Below are positions 1-9,445 of a DNA stretch of 33,893 nucleotides, one piece after another (the first letter of the stretch is position 1; the number at the start of each line of letters is the position of its first letter). Under the pieces are notes generated by a model. The model did no database searches and was not told the origin of the DNA. It worked only from the letters and a program-made list of their open reading frames with translations. Where the stretch lies: assembly GCF_001427785.1 (NCBI RefSeq), contig NZ_LMHM01000001.1, positions 82,332-116,224 of the forward strand, read 5' to 3'. The position numbers and the translations under genes were made by a program. The stretch comes from Lysobacter sp. Root690. Its GTDB lineage: Bacteria; Pseudomonadota; Gammaproteobacteria; Xanthomonadales; Xanthomonadaceae.

Positions 1-218
1 CGCGACCGCGACATCACGACTCACGACGCAACCCTCACCCGCGCCGCGCACAAACCCGTCCTGCCCAAGCGATTCCCCTGAAAATCCGGGGATTTCGCCG
101 TTCCGACCACGCCTCGCAGCATAGAACGCCACGCGACCGCCGCGCATCCTGCTCACGGAAACACAGCGGCGCAAATTCGCGCAGATCGGCACCGGCCCGG
201 ATCACACCACCCAGAACC
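1..218. other. Left-edge stretch with no supportable gene
   Basis: The short open frames here have compositions typical of chance frames in GC-rich DNA and show no recognisable motif. A weak CCCC/GGGG pairing near 75-102 has no T-run. It lies downstream of the DUF4166 gene, so it may hold that transcript's 3' end, but nothing convincing is visible. Confidence 0.4.
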
Positions 219-797
219 TCAGTCGCCGATTGCCAGCCAGCCGCGGTAATGCACCAGCAAGCCGATCCCGGGCAGCGCCGCGCGCACGTCGAAGCGGTAG
301 CGCCCATCGCGTTCGAATTCGTGCGCATGCATGCCGTCGAACCAAGACAACGGCAACGCCACGCCCAGCGCGCGCACGCTGCGCAGCCGCCAGATCAGCC
401 CGGCGTCGACGAGTTCCAGCGCGAACGCGAACGCCATCGGGCCGAGCCGTTCGTGGATCAGGCCGTCGCGCTCGCGCAGGCGCGAACGCATCGCGCCATG
501 GCCGAAGCGGCGTATCCAGGTTTCGCCGTGGCGGTCGGCGTCGATCTCGACTTCGATCGCGCCCGTATGCGCGGGCGGCAGGCCGGCGATCCATCCGCAC
601 AGCCGCGACAACCAACCCGCGCCGCGCGAGGCTTCGGCCTCGCCGGCATAGCGCCGCACGCCGGCGCGGGCATGCAGCGCGCGCAGACTCGGCGGCAAGC
701 GCTCGAAATCGGCGCCGAGGATGCGTTGGTACAAGCTGCGCGCATCGAGGTCGGAGGTCTGCTCCGATACCGAACGCGCGCCCGCGACGTCGCTCAT
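219..797 (-). CDS. DUF4166 domain-containing protein
   Basis: This 192-residue protein resembles DUF4166 (function unknown), a domain that in some proteins is fused behind a saccharopine-dehydrogenase-like domain; here it stands alone. Visible features are an N-terminal segment with LYQRILGADFERLPPSLRALH, a central glycine- and tryptophan-rich stretch (GWLSRLCGWIAGLPP), then WIRRFG and a C-terminal region with GMHAHEFERDGRYRFDV. No signal peptide or membrane span is evident, so it is probably cytoplasmic. The ATG at 797 lies 12 bases after the stop of the secreted-protein gene, so it is probably the last gene of the rluD-pgeF chain. The family assignment is from memory of its sequence pattern; no reaction is assigned. 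Confidence 0.75.
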   Translation of the reverse strand: MSDVAGARSVSEQTSDLDARSLYQRILGADFERLPPSLRALHARAGVRRYAGEAEASRGAGWLSRLCGWIAGLPPAHTGAIEVEIDADRHGETWIRRFGHGAMRSRLRERDGLIHERLGPMAFAFALELVDAGLIWRLRSVRALGVALPLSWFDGMHAHEFERDGRYRFDVRAALPGIGLLVHYRGWLAIGD

Positions 798-809
798 CCG
801 CGCGGTCGC

Positions 810-1664
810 TCAGCTACCGCTGTTGCCGATGTAATCGTCGTCGAATCCGCGCAAGTCCTTGGGCACCACGTACTCGCGACCGTCGTAACGCAGGCGCACA
901 CTGGATTTTTCGGTGCCGCCGTCGACTTCATCGCAATCCTCGCCCTTGGCGACACTGCGGCTGGTGCTCGCCACGGTGTTGAGCAACAGCCCGGCGTAGC
1001 CGTTATCACGCTTGGCGTCGACCGAGATCGTGCGCCGGGTGTCGGTGAACTCGCCGGCGCAGCGGGTATCCCACTCGCCCTGGTTGCGCATCATCACCAG
1101 ATTGCGCAACACCGGCCGCAGACCCGAGCCGTCGATGACGTACAAACGCAGGGTCTCGTCACCGTAAGGATTGGCGCGCGAGCTGCCGCTGCGATGGATG
1201 CGCAGGCCGAACGCGGTGGTCTTGTCGTCGAGACGATAGCGCGCGGTGTCGAACGCGAACGAGGAGACCCGGATCGCATCGGAGGACAACAGGCCGTCCT
1301 GACGATGACGCTGCACGATGCGATCGCGCGCGCTGTCGGCGACCACCAGATCGAGGTCGGCCTCGTCAACAGCCTGATCGGCGTCGATAGCGTGCTGCAA
1401 CTTCACCGCGAGCAAGGTCTTGTCCGGCGAGGCCGGCCAGACCTTGCACACCACCTCATCGGGATTGATCCAGCGCGTGGGCGTGCCGCTTAGGCGCAGC
1501 AGTTCGCTACCGTCGCCGGTTTCGCTGGTGGCGTTGGGATACGCGGCTTGCAGCAACGCCGGAATGCGCGTCTGACAATCCTCAGCCGCGATCGCGGCCG
1601 TAGAGAACAGCGAGGTGCAGATCAACAACGCGGACAGCGCCGTCCGATGGGCTGGGTTTCGCAT
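810..1664 (-). CDS. Secreted or periplasmic protein of unknown function
   Basis: I do not recognise this 284-residue protein. It begins with a clear Sec signal peptide: basic MRNPAHR, a hydrophobic core (ALSALLICTSLF), then STAAIAA followed by EDC, so cleavage is likely near residue 26-27. The mature part is hydrophilic, with few cysteines and an acidic central region, and no catalytic motif is obvious. The ATG at 1664 shares one base with the stop of pgeF (TGATG), which suggests translational coupling. An ATG four codons earlier (1676) is also in frame, but the TGATG junction and the better signal-peptide shape favour 1664. It lies between pgeF and the DUF4166 gene, which gives no firm hint of its job. 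Export is well supported; function is open. Confidence 0.8.
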   Translation of the reverse strand: MRNPAHRTALSALLICTSLFSTAAIAAEDCQTRIPALLQAAYPNATSETGDGSELLRLSGTPTRWINPDEVVCKVWPASPDKTLLAVKLQHAIDADQAVDEADLDLVVADSARDRIVQRHRQDGLLSSDAIRVSSFAFDTARYRLDDKTTAFGLRIHRSGSSRANPYGDETLRLYVIDGSGLRPVLRNLVMMRNQGEWDTRCAGEFTDTRRTISVDAKRDNGYAGLLLNTVASTSRSVAKGEDCDEVDGGTEKSSVRLRYDGREYVVPKDLRGFDDDYIGNSGS

Positions 1665-2449
1665 CAGGTCATCCATATGAGAGTCGCCATGCGGCCGGTA
1701 CGACGGTCGCGGCGGTGGGAATAGAAGCGGTCGGGTTCGCCGATCGTGCACAAACCGCCGCCATGCACATGATCGGCGGCCAGGCCGGCCTGCGCCAGCC
1801 GCCTGCGCGCGAGCGCATACAGATCGACCCGCCAATGCCCCGGGCGGGTCGCGACGAAGGCCGCGTCGGCCTCGGCATCGCGAGCGACGAAGGCATCGCG
1901 CACGTCCGCGCCGATTTCGTAACGTTGCGGCCCGGCGGCGGGGCCGAGCCAGGCATGCACGCGCGCCGGCGCGGTGCGCATCGCCGCGACCGTGGCTTCG
2001 AGCACGCCGTCGGCGAGCCCGCGCCAGCCCGCATGCGCGGCGCCGACTTCGCTGCCGTCGTCCGCGGCGAACAGCACCGGCAGGCAGTCGGCGGTGAGGA
2101 TCGCGAGCACGCTGCCGCGGGTCGAGGTCACCGCAGCGTCGGCTTCGGGTTCCTCGGCGACGGTCGTTGCGCTCGCGCGCGGCGCATCGAAGCGCAACAC
2201 GCCCGCGCCATGCACCTGATGCAGCCAATGCGGCGGCGACGGCAACCGCGCGAGCTCGATCAATAGCTCGCGATTGCGCGCGACCGCGAGCGGATCGTCG
2301 CGATCGCTGCCATAACGCGTGCCGAGGTTGAACCGGTCGAACGGCGGCTGCGAAACGCCGGCGCCGCCGCGCACGGTGGTGAAGCCACGCACCGTGGTGA
2401 GCGGCCAAGCCGCGGCGATCCACGGCGCGTCGGCGTCGCTGGGATTCAC
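1664..2449 (-). CDS. pgeF: Peptidoglycan editing factor PgeF (YfiH/laccase-domain family)
   Basis: This 261-residue protein belongs to the YfiH/DUF152 'multicopper polyphenol oxidoreductase' family. Its E. coli member PgeF is a cytoplasmic enzyme that removes wrongly incorporated L-Ser from UDP-MurNAc intermediates during peptidoglycan precursor synthesis. The family's metal ligands are present: His80 in HQVHG, Cys122 in TADCLPVL and His139 in AHAGWRG. The C-terminus retains GLCT and FYSHRRD. Translation most likely begins at the GTG at 2449, which overlaps the rluD stop as GTGA. The in-frame extension further upstream is only the antisense-type shadow of rluD. The rluD-pgeF pairing is conserved across many gammaproteobacteria, and this overlap suggests coupled expression. 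Confidence 0.93.
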   Translation of the reverse strand: MNPSDADAPWIAAAWPLTTVRGFTTVRGGAGVSQPPFDRFNLGTRYGSDRDDPLAVARNRELLIELARLPSPPHWLHQVHGAGVLRFDAPRASATTVAEEPEADAAVTSTRGSVLAILTADCLPVLFAADDGSEVGAAHAGWRGLADGVLEATVAAMRTAPARVHAWLGPAAGPQRYEIGADVRDAFVARDAEADAAFVATRPGHWRVDLYALARRRLAQAGLAADHVHGGGLCTIGEPDRFYSHRRDRRTGRMATLIWMT

Positions 2450-3420
2450 CGACCGGCCTCGACCGCCGCGCGGGTGTCGGCGCGCAGTTCGGCGACCAGT
2501 CGCTGCAGGTCGGCCGGGACCGGCGCGGTGCAGCGGATCGGCTCGCCGCTGGCGGGATGCTTGAATTCCAGGGTTTCGGCGTGCAGGGCCTGGCGCTTGA
2601 AGCCGCGCAAGGTCTCGACCAGGCCCTCGGTCGCGCCCTTGGGCAGCTTGAGCGGGCCGCCGTACAGCGGGTCGCCGACGATCGGATGCTTGAGGTGCTG
2701 CATGTGCACGCGGATCTGGTGGGTGCGGCCGGTTTCCAGGCGGCACTCCAACAAGGTGTGGGCGCGAAAGCGCTCGCGCAGCCGGTAATGGGTGACCGCG
2801 TCCTTGCCGTCCTCGCGCACGCCCATGCGCAGGCGGTCGCGCGGGTGGCGGTCGATCGCGGCGTTGGCGGTGCCGCCGGAGACCAGCGCGCCGACCACCA
2901 CCGCCAGGTACTGGCGATGCACGTCGCGCGCCGACAGCTGTTCGACCAGCGAGGTATGCGCCGGCAGGGTCCGCGCCACCACCATCGCGCCGGAGGTGTC
3001 CTTGTCGAGGCGATGGACGATGCCGGCGCGTGGCAGCGCCGACAGGCCGGGGTCGTGGTGCAGCAGCGCGTTGACCAGGGTGCCGGCTGGATTGCCGGCG
3101 CCGGGGTGCACGACCAGGCCGGCCGGCTTGTCCAGCACGATCACCTCGCTGTCCTCGTACAGGATGTCCAGGGCGATGTCTTCGGCGACCGCGTGGGTCT
3201 GGGTGTCGAGCACGATGTTGAGTTCGACCGCCTCGCCGCCCTGGACCGGATCGCGCGGGCGCACCTCCTGGCCGTTCAGGCGGGCGTCGCCGGATTTGAT
3301 CCAGGCCGCCAGCCGCGAGCGCGAATAGTCGGGGAACAGCTCGGCGAGCACCGCATCGAAACGGCGCCCGGCGGCGCTGTCGGGAACGGTGGCGGTCAGG
3401 GTCTGGCGGGGTGCGGTCAT
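2446..3420 (-). CDS. rluD: 23S rRNA pseudouridine synthase RluD
   Basis: This RluA-family pseudouridine synthase of 324 residues is expected to modify U1911/1915/1917 in helix 69 of 23S rRNA. An S4-type RNA-binding domain occupies about residues 15-75 ([18 protein letters not shown]). The catalytic domain carries the family signature HRLDKDTSG, with catalytic Asp139 at the same number as in E. coli RluD. Further downstream are the RTHQIRVH and GDPLYGG motifs. The ATG at 3420 (MTAPRQT) was chosen because the 31 residues upstream are low-complexity and would run into the bamD promoter region. No strong ribosome-binding site is visible before it. It is divergent from bamD and followed by pgeF with a 4-base overlap. 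Confidence 0.93.
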   Translation of the reverse strand: MTAPRQTLTATVPDSAAGRRFDAVLAELFPDYSRSRLAAWIKSGDARLNGQEVRPRDPVQGGEAVELNIVLDTQTHAVAEDIALDILYEDSEVIVLDKPAGLVVHPGAGNPAGTLVNALLHHDPGLSALPRAGIVHRLDKDTSGAMVVARTLPAHTSLVEQLSARDVHRQYLAVVVGALVSGGTANAAIDRHPRDRLRMGVREDGKDAVTHYRLRERFRAHTLLECRLETGRTHQIRVHMQHLKHPIVGDPLYGGPLKLPKGATEGLVETLRGFKRQALHAETLEFKHPASGEPIRCTAPVPADLQRLVAELRADTRAAVEAGR

Positions 3421-3553
3421 CGGGTCGGGTCGATTCGGTCTTCGGCGTGAGCCGGGCCTGGGGCCTGGGGGAGCGGGATCGCGGCGGCCGGTCGCGAACA
3501 TGGCGGCCGGCACAAGGAAGTACGGGATCGGTTAAGGGGGCCGACCCGCGGAC

Positions 3554-3562
3554 TGCTATTAT
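3554..3562 (+). promoter_or_regulatory. Candidate extended -10 of bamD
   Basis: TGC followed by TATTAT matches an extended -10 element (TGn plus a near-consensus hexamer) about 30 bases before the bamD start. No convincing -35 is seen 16-18 bases upstream, which is compatible with the extended -10 class. It lies in the 170-base divergent gap between rluD and bamD. Confidence 0.45.
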
Positions 3563-3599
3563 CGGCTCTTCGTGCCTCCGGCGCCCGTTGATGCCTGCC

Positions 3600-4505
3600 A
3601 TGACCGTACGTTCCGCCCCGTCCAGCCGTTTCGTTCGCCTGTTTTGCCTGCTGCTGATCGCCGCCGTCGCCACTACCGGCTGCAAAAGCGTCGGCAAGAT
3701 GTTCAAGAAGGACAAGGATGCGGACGAAGGCCAGCCGGTCGAGGCCATCTACGAGAAGGCCCACAAGGCCATGACCAACGGCAACTGGTCCTCGGCCGAG
3801 ACCAGCTTCAAGCGCCTGGTGGCGCAGTACCCGTACGGCCCGTACACCGAGCAGTCGCTGATCGAGACCGCCTACGCCCAGTACAAGTCGGGCAAGCACG
3901 ACGACGCGGTCAGCAGCATCGACCGTTTCATCCGCACCTACCCGACCCACCGCAACATCGCCTATCTGTACTACCTGCGCGGGTTGGTGAACTCCAGCCG
4001 CGACACGGTGTTCCTGCAGAAGGTCTGGCGCCTGGACGTCAGCCGCCGCGATCTGGCGACGCCGATGCAGGCGTACAACGATTTCCTGATCGTGGTCGAG
4101 CGCTACCCGAACAGCCGTTACGCCGAGGACGCGCGCAAGCGCATGCTGGTGCTGCGCGACACCTTCGCCCGTCACGAGCTCGATGCCTCGCTGTATTACC
4201 TGCGCCGCACCGCCAATGTGGCCGCCGCCGACCGCGCCAAGTACCTGCTCGAAACCTACCCGCAAAGCCGCTACCAGAACGATGCGGTCGCGGTGCTGCT
4301 CAAGGCTTACGAAGGCCTCGGCAACGCCACCCTCGCCGCCGACGCCAAGCGCGTGCTGCAGCAGAACGACCCCAGCCACCCGGCGCTGTCGGGCGACGAT
4401 TGGCCGGACTACCCGAGCAACCTGCGCAAGCTCAACCCGTTCGCGGGCGAGAAGTCGGCGGTGGACAACCGCGACAAGGAAGAAGCCAAGCGCAAGCAGC
4501 AGTAA
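3600..4505 (+). CDS. bamD: Outer-membrane assembly lipoprotein BamD
   Basis: BamD is an essential lipoprotein of the BAM complex that inserts beta-barrel proteins into the outer membrane. The 301-residue product has a lipoprotein signal peptide (basic start, hydrophobic LFCLLLIAAVA) ending in a lipobox with Cys28 (ATTGC). It is followed by a charged linker and TPR-like repeats across roughly residues 45-260: YEKAHKAMTNGNWSSAETSF, a RLVAQYPYGPYTEQSL stretch, and later YPNSRYAEDARKRM and YPQSRYQNDAV. The Lys/Glu-rich tail (EEAKRKQQ) is probably flexible. ATG 3600 is preferred; an in-frame ATG at 3591 adds three residues and cannot be excluded. The gene is divergent from rluD and ends just before a strong terminator. 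Confidence 0.95.
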   Translation: MTVRSAPSSRFVRLFCLLLIAAVATTGCKSVGKMFKKDKDADEGQPVEAIYEKAHKAMTNGNWSSAETSFKRLVAQYPYGPYTEQSLIETAYAQYKSGKHDDAVSSIDRFIRTYPTHRNIAYLYYLRGLVNSSRDTVFLQKVWRLDVSRRDLATPMQAYNDFLIVVERYPNSRYAEDARKRMLVLRDTFARHELDASLYYLRRTANVAAADRAKYLLETYPQSRYQNDAVAVLLKAYEGLGNATLAADAKRVLQQNDPSHPALSGDDWPDYPSNLRKLNPFAGEKSAVDNRDKEEAKRKQQ

Positions 4506-4528
4506 GCGCGCGGTTCGAATCGCAGAAC

Positions 4529-4557
4529 AAAAAAGCCGCCCCAGGGCGGCTTTTTTT
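4529..4557. terminator. Rho-independent terminator after bamD, probably bidirectional
   Basis: The stem GCCGCC (4535-4540) and GGCGGC (4545-4550) closes a CCAG loop. It is preceded by an A-run and followed by seven T's, so the hairpin is U-tailed on either strand. It ends the bamD transcript and could also stop transcripts arriving from nadE. Confidence 0.9.
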
Positions 4558-4591
4558 ATTGTTTCCGATTGCCGCGCAAGTCAGGCAGCTT

Positions 4592-4712
4592 TGTAGGAGC
4601 GGCGCAAGCCGCGACCGCGAACCCACACATACGCCGTAACCATGAGGTCGCCGCGATACCGCGCTTACATCGTAATTGAGATGCCGCTGTCGCGGCTCGC
4701 GCCGCTCCTACA
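4592..4712. repeat. Inverted pair of 23-bp TGTAGGAGCGGCGC-type repeats
   Basis: The left arm (4592-4614) and the reverse complement of the right arm (4690-4712) match in 22 of 23 bases (TGTAGGAGCGGCGC, A or G, then AGCCGCGA-like ends). About 75 bases separate the arms. From memory, this is a widespread intergenic repeat in Lysobacter, Xanthomonas and Pseudomonas. Its place between the convergent bamD and nadE ends, and its ability to form a long hairpin, fit a REP-like mRNA 3'-end element. Confidence 0.85.
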
Positions 4713-4732
4713 GGGAGATACGGATCAGAACG

Positions 4733-6388
4733 TCAGGCCGAATAGCCGTTGGTGATCGGATACCGCCGCTCGCGCCCGAACGCGCGATGCGACACCTTCG
4801 GCCCCGGCGCGGCCTGATGCCGCTTCCACTCGCTGATCCGCACCAGCCGCAGCACCCGGTCCACCGTCGCCGGGTCGAAACCGGCGGCGACGATTTCGTC
4901 GCGCGACTGCTCCTGATCGACATGCCGCAACAAGATCGCGTCGAGCACGTCGTACGGCGGCAGCGAATCCTGGTCTTTCTGGTTGTCGCGCAACTCCGCC
5001 GACGGCGGCCGCTCGATCACCGCCCACGGGATGATCGGCGCGCCGGCGATCGCGTTGCGCCAGCGCGCCAGCGCGAACACCTCGGTCTTGTACAGATCCT
5101 TGATCGGCGCATAACCGCCGCACATGTCGCCGTAGATGGTCGCGTAGCCGACCGCGTACTCGCTCTTGTTGCCGGTGGTCAGCAGCAGGCCGCCGAACTT
5201 GTTGCTCATCGCCATCAGCAGCGCGCCGCGGGTGCGCGACTGCAGGTTTTCCTCGGTCACGTCGACCGCCTTGCCGGCGAAGGTTTCGGCCAGGGTGTCG
5301 AGGTAGCCCTGGAACGGTTTTTCGATCGGCAGCGCGATCAATCGCACGCCCTGGGTCGCGCATTGCTCGGCGGCGAGGTCGTTGGACATATCGGCGGTGT
5401 AGCGCGACGGCATGCGCACCGCGACCACGTTGTCCGGGCCGAGCGCATCGACCGCGACGGCCATGACCAGGGACGAGTCGATGCCGCCCGACAACCCCAG
5501 CCAGACTTTTTCGAAACCGTTCTTGCGGCAGTAATCGCGGGTACCGCGCACGATGGCGCGCCACGCCAGCGCATCGCGTCCCTCGTCCACTTCGCTCGGC
5601 CACGAGACCGGGGTGAAGCTGCGGGTTTCATCAAAGTAATCGGCGACCAGCCAGTGATCTTCGAATGCGATCGCCGCCGGATGCACGTTGCCGTCGCCGT
5701 CGGCGAGCACCGAGGCGCCGTCGAACACCAGCGCATCCTGGCCGCCGACGACGTTGAGATAGGCCAGCGCCACACCGGTCTCCTGCACCCGCGTTTCCAG
5801 CAGGGCATCGCGCTGGGCGTGCTTGTCGCGCTCGAACGGCGAGGCATTGGGCACCAGCACCAGGCGCGCGCCGGCGTTCGCGGTCGCGGCCAGCGGTTCG
5901 GCGAACCACAGGTCTTCGCAGATCACCACGCCGACACTGACGCTTTCATCGGACCCGCGGCCCTTGACCTCGAACACGCAGGCCTCGCCGTCGGGATCGA
6001 CGTCGAAGTAGCGGCGCTCGTCGAACACCGCGTAGTTCGGCAGTTCGCGCTTGCGGTAGGTGGTTTCGACCCGGCCGTCGCGCAACACGCTGGCGGCGTT
6101 GTAGACCACCGCGCCGGCCGCCTGCGGCCAGCCGACCACGGCGACAATGCCGCGCGTGCTCGAGGCGATGCGCAGCAACGCGGCTTCGCAATCGGCGAGA
6201 AAGCTCGGCCGCAGCAGCAGGTCTTCGGGCGGATAGCCGCTGACCGCCAGTTCGGGAAACAGCACCACATCGGCGCCATGCTCGTCGCGCGCCTGCACGA
6301 TCATCGCCGCGATCCGCTCGGCGTTTTTTTCCACCGCGCCGACGGGGAAGTCGAACTGGGCCAGGGCGATGCGCAAGGTGTTGGGCAT
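4733..6388 (-). CDS. nadE: Glutamine-dependent NAD+ synthetase
   Basis: NadE makes NAD+ from nicotinic acid adenine dinucleotide, ATP and glutamine. This 551-residue form has two domains. The N-terminal nitrilase-type amidohydrolase (about 1-265) has its catalytic triad visible as Glu46 (FPELAVSGYPPEDLL), Lys113 (YRKRELPNYAVFDE) and Cys157 (VICEDLWF). The C-terminal N-type ATP pyrophosphatase carries the P-loop SGGIDSS at 300-306 and later TTGNKSEYAVGY and GGYAPIKD. Length fits the two-domain bacterial enzyme. The ATG at 6388 gives the expected MPNTLRIALAQFDFPVG start. It lies 19 bases downstream of the DUF559 gene, so co-transcription is possible. Confidence 0.96.
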   Translation of the reverse strand: MPNTLRIALAQFDFPVGAVEKNAERIAAMIVQARDEHGADVVLFPELAVSGYPPEDLLLRPSFLADCEAALLRIASSTRGIVAVVGWPQAAGAVVYNAASVLRDGRVETTYRKRELPNYAVFDERRYFDVDPDGEACVFEVKGRGSDESVSVGVVICEDLWFAEPLAATANAGARLVLVPNASPFERDKHAQRDALLETRVQETGVALAYLNVVGGQDALVFDGASVLADGDGNVHPAAIAFEDHWLVADYFDETRSFTPVSWPSEVDEGRDALAWRAIVRGTRDYCRKNGFEKVWLGLSGGIDSSLVMAVAVDALGPDNVVAVRMPSRYTADMSNDLAAEQCATQGVRLIALPIEKPFQGYLDTLAETFAGKAVDVTEENLQSRTRGALLMAMSNKFGGLLLTTGNKSEYAVGYATIYGDMCGGYAPIKDLYKTEVFALARWRNAIAGAPIIPWAVIERPPSAELRDNQKDQDSLPPYDVLDAILLRHVDQEQSRDEIVAAGFDPATVDRVLRLVRISEWKRHQAAPGPKVSHRAFGRERRYPITNGYSA

Positions 6389-6407
6389 GGGAGCTTCAGT
6401 AGGTAAG

Positions 6408-6764
6408 TCAGTCCAGGCTGACGATATTGCGGGTCAGGGCGGCGTGGATCTGTTCCAGCACCGCGTCGGTCCGCATCAGGACGTCATTGTTCCAGAATCT
6501 GAGGACGCGGTAGCCGCGGGATCGCAGATACAAGGTCCGCCGCTCGTCGGCGTGGAGATTGGAATGTTGGCCGCCGTCGGCTTCGACGATCAGACCGCGC
6601 TCGATGCAGGCAAAGTCGGCAACGTAGGGTCCGATGGGGTGTTGGCGGCGGAACTTGCAACCCATCAGAGTTCGGTTTCGCAGGTGGAACCATAGCCTGT
6701 GCTCGGCGTCGGTCATTCTGTGGCGCAGGCTTCGGGCGAAGTCGGATTTTTGGCCTGGGCGCAT
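6408..6764 (-). CDS. DUF559 / Vsr-like endonuclease-fold protein
   Basis: This 118-residue protein has the DUF559 pattern: RHRMTDAEHRLWFHLRNR, then GCKFRRQHPIGPYVADFAC, then LIVEADGGQH and RVLRFWNNDVL. DUF559 is grouped with the very-short-patch-repair (PD-(D/E)xK-like) endonuclease fold; Asp in VADF and the E-A-D-GGQH motif would be the likely metal-binding residues. The biological role of the family is not established. The ATG at 6764 is preferred because AAGGAG stands seven bases before it (forward 6772-6777). The longer frame starting at 6842 begins inside an intergenic repeat and is unlikely. The gene is sandwiched between nadE and a pair of 43-bp inverted repeats. Confidence 0.85.
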   Translation of the reverse strand: MRPGQKSDFARSLRHRMTDAEHRLWFHLRNRTLMGCKFRRQHPIGPYVADFACIERGLIVEADGGQHSNLHADERRTLYLRSRGYRVLRFWNNDVLMRTDAVLEQIHAALTRNIVSLD

Positions 6765-6833
6765 CCTTGCGCTCCTTGGATTGGGTGGAACTGTAGTTTC
6801 TTCGCTGCGGCTTTGGCGGTTCGTGGGAAAAGC

Positions 6834-6998
6834 GGCCCTCACCCCAACCCCTCTCCCGCAAGCGGGAGAGGGGCTTTATCCCGGGCGCGGATAGGAATTC
6901 GCACCATTGCTTGCGATGTCCCCGTGCGTACACGAAACCACACACACGACATATCAAGCCCCTCTCCCGCTCGCGGGAGAGGGGTTGGGGTGAGGGCC
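6834..6998. repeat. Inverted pair of 43-bp palindrome-containing repeats
   Basis: Copies at 6834-6876 and 6956-6998 are inverted relative to each other and differ at a single base. Each contains a perfect 12-bp inverted repeat, CCCCTCTCCCGC, two bases, then GCGGGAGAGGGG, with a one-sided tail TTGGGGTGAGGGCC. The palindromes are at 6848-6873 and 6959-6984. The 79 bases between the copies show no gene. The pair fills the gap between the DUF559 gene and the sucD terminator. The element resembles the GGGAGAGGGGTTGGGG repeats I recall as common in proteobacterial intergenic regions. Confidence 0.9.
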
Positions 6999-7022
6999 AC
7001 CAGCCTCGCCTCCTAAAAGCAG

Positions 7023-7046
7023 AAAGGCCGCCCGAAGGCGGCCTTT
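7023..7046 (-). terminator. Terminator of sucCD with UUCG tetraloop
   Basis: Read on the minus strand, AAAGGCCGCC, TTCG, GGCGGCCTTT forms a 10-bp stem closed by the very stable cUUCGg loop and followed by T-rich sequence. It lies about 25 bases after the sucD stop. Confidence 0.9.
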
Positions 7047-7069
7047 CCAACAAACCAGAACGCTCCGAC

Positions 7070-7945
7070 TTACTTCGCCAACCGCTTCGCAATCGCCGCG
7101 CCCAGATCGCCCGGCGACTTCACCGTGGTGACGCCGGCCTTCTCCATCGCCGCGAACTTGCCTTCGGCCGTGCCTTGACCGCCCGAGGCGATCGCGCCGG
7201 CGTGGCCCATGCGCTTGCCCTTCGGCGCCGAGGCGCCGGCGATGAAGCCGACCACCGGCTTGGTCACGTACTGGCTGATGAACTCGGCCGCTTCTTCCTC
7301 GGCCGAACCGCCGATCTCGCCGACCATGATGATGCCTTCGGTCTGCGGGTCGTCCTGGAACCACTTCAGCGCGTCGATGAAGTTGGTGCCGTTGATCGGG
7401 TCGCCGCCGATGCCGATGCAGGTCGACTGACCCAGGCCCACGTCGGTGGTCTGCTTGACCGCTTCATAGGTCAAGGTGCCCGAACGCGAGACGATGCCGA
7501 TCTTGCCCGGCATGTGGATGTGGCCCGGCATGATGCCGATCTTGCACTCGCCGGGGGTGATCACGCCGGGGCAGTTCGGACCGACCAGGACCACGTCCTC
7601 GTAGCCGTTGAGGGTGTTCTTGACCCGCAGCATGTCCAGCACCGGGATGCCTTCGGTGATGCACACGATGACCTTGATGCCGGCGTCGGCCGCTTCCAGG
7701 ATCGCGTCGGCCGCGAACGGCGGCGGCACGTAGATCACCGACGCGTCGGCGCCGGTTTCCTCGACCGCATCGCGCACGGTGTTGAACACCGGCAGGCCGA
7801 GGTGCTGGGTGCCGCCCTTGCCCGGGGTCACGCCGCCGACGACCTTGGTGCCGTACTCGAGCATCTGTTCGGCGTGGAAGGAGCCCTGCGAGCCGGTGAA
7901 GCCCTGGACGATGACTTTGGTGTTCTTGTTGATCAATACGGACAT
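7070..7945 (-). CDS. sucD: Succinyl-CoA synthetase alpha subunit
   Basis: SucD and SucC form succinate-CoA ligase of the citric acid cycle, which converts succinyl-CoA, phosphate and ADP/GDP to succinate, CoA and ATP/GTP. The 291-residue subunit has the N-terminal CoA-binding Rossmann domain ([18 protein letters not shown]), the [19 protein letters not shown] stretch and the ligase domain. The phosphorylated active-site histidine is His248 in [17 protein letters not shown], equivalent to E. coli His246. The gene begins 12 bases after the sucC stop with an AGGGG ribosome-binding site in the junction, and it is followed by a strong terminator. Confidence 0.97.
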   Translation of the reverse strand: MSVLINKNTKVIVQGFTGSQGSFHAEQMLEYGTKVVGGVTPGKGGTQHLGLPVFNTVRDAVEETGADASVIYVPPPFAADAILEAADAGIKVIVCITEGIPVLDMLRVKNTLNGYEDVVLVGPNCPGVITPGECKIGIMPGHIHMPGKIGIVSRSGTLTYEAVKQTTDVGLGQSTCIGIGGDPINGTNFIDALKWFQDDPQTEGIIMVGEIGGSAEEEAAEFISQYVTKPVVGFIAGASAPKGKRMGHAGAIASGGQGTAEGKFAAMEKAGVTTVKSPGDLGAAIAKRLAK

Positions 7946-7957
7946 GTCATTAACCCC

Positions 7958-9124
<1,167 letters not shown>

Positions 9125-9345
9125 GCGTCACCGAGGGGAGTGAAAGACGTCCCGCGCGTGCGACCGGCCCGGAGCCGGCAGACGTGCGAGGGGGCCGCAT
9201 TGTCGCCGATCGCGGCGAGCCGAGCAAAACCCGGCCCGCGGAGGAGCCCGCGCAGCTTCCGCCGGGGCCATTACAGAGCGATCGCAGGCCGGTTACCGCC
9301 GATCAGGCCCCGCCGGACGCCCGTTCGAGCAAAGCCGGCGGATCT

Positions 9346-9394
9346 GTCGGCACCCGCCGGCGGCCGTCAGTCGGCACGCGGCGGCGGTCGGCAC
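9346..9394. repeat. Three copies of GTCGGCAC upstream of pilS
   Basis: The octamer GTCGGCAC occurs at 9346-9353, 9370-9377 and 9387-9394 in the sucC/pilS divergent gap. The last copy would overlap the -35 zone of the candidate pilS promoter. It may be an operator array or chance in GC-rich DNA. The rest of the 321-base gap shows no gene. Confidence 0.35.
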
Positions 9395-9407
9395 CGGCCA
9401 GCCGCCC

Positions 9408-9413
9408 TATACT
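9408..9413 (+). promoter_or_regulatory. Candidate -10 of pilS
   Basis: TATACT matches five of six consensus -10 positions in an otherwise very GC-rich gap, about 32 bases before the pilS start. No good -35 is visible at the right distance, so an activator or the GTCGGCAC repeats might be involved. Confidence 0.35.
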
Positions 9414-9445
9414 GATCGATACTCCGCCCGCGCAGGGAAACCCGC

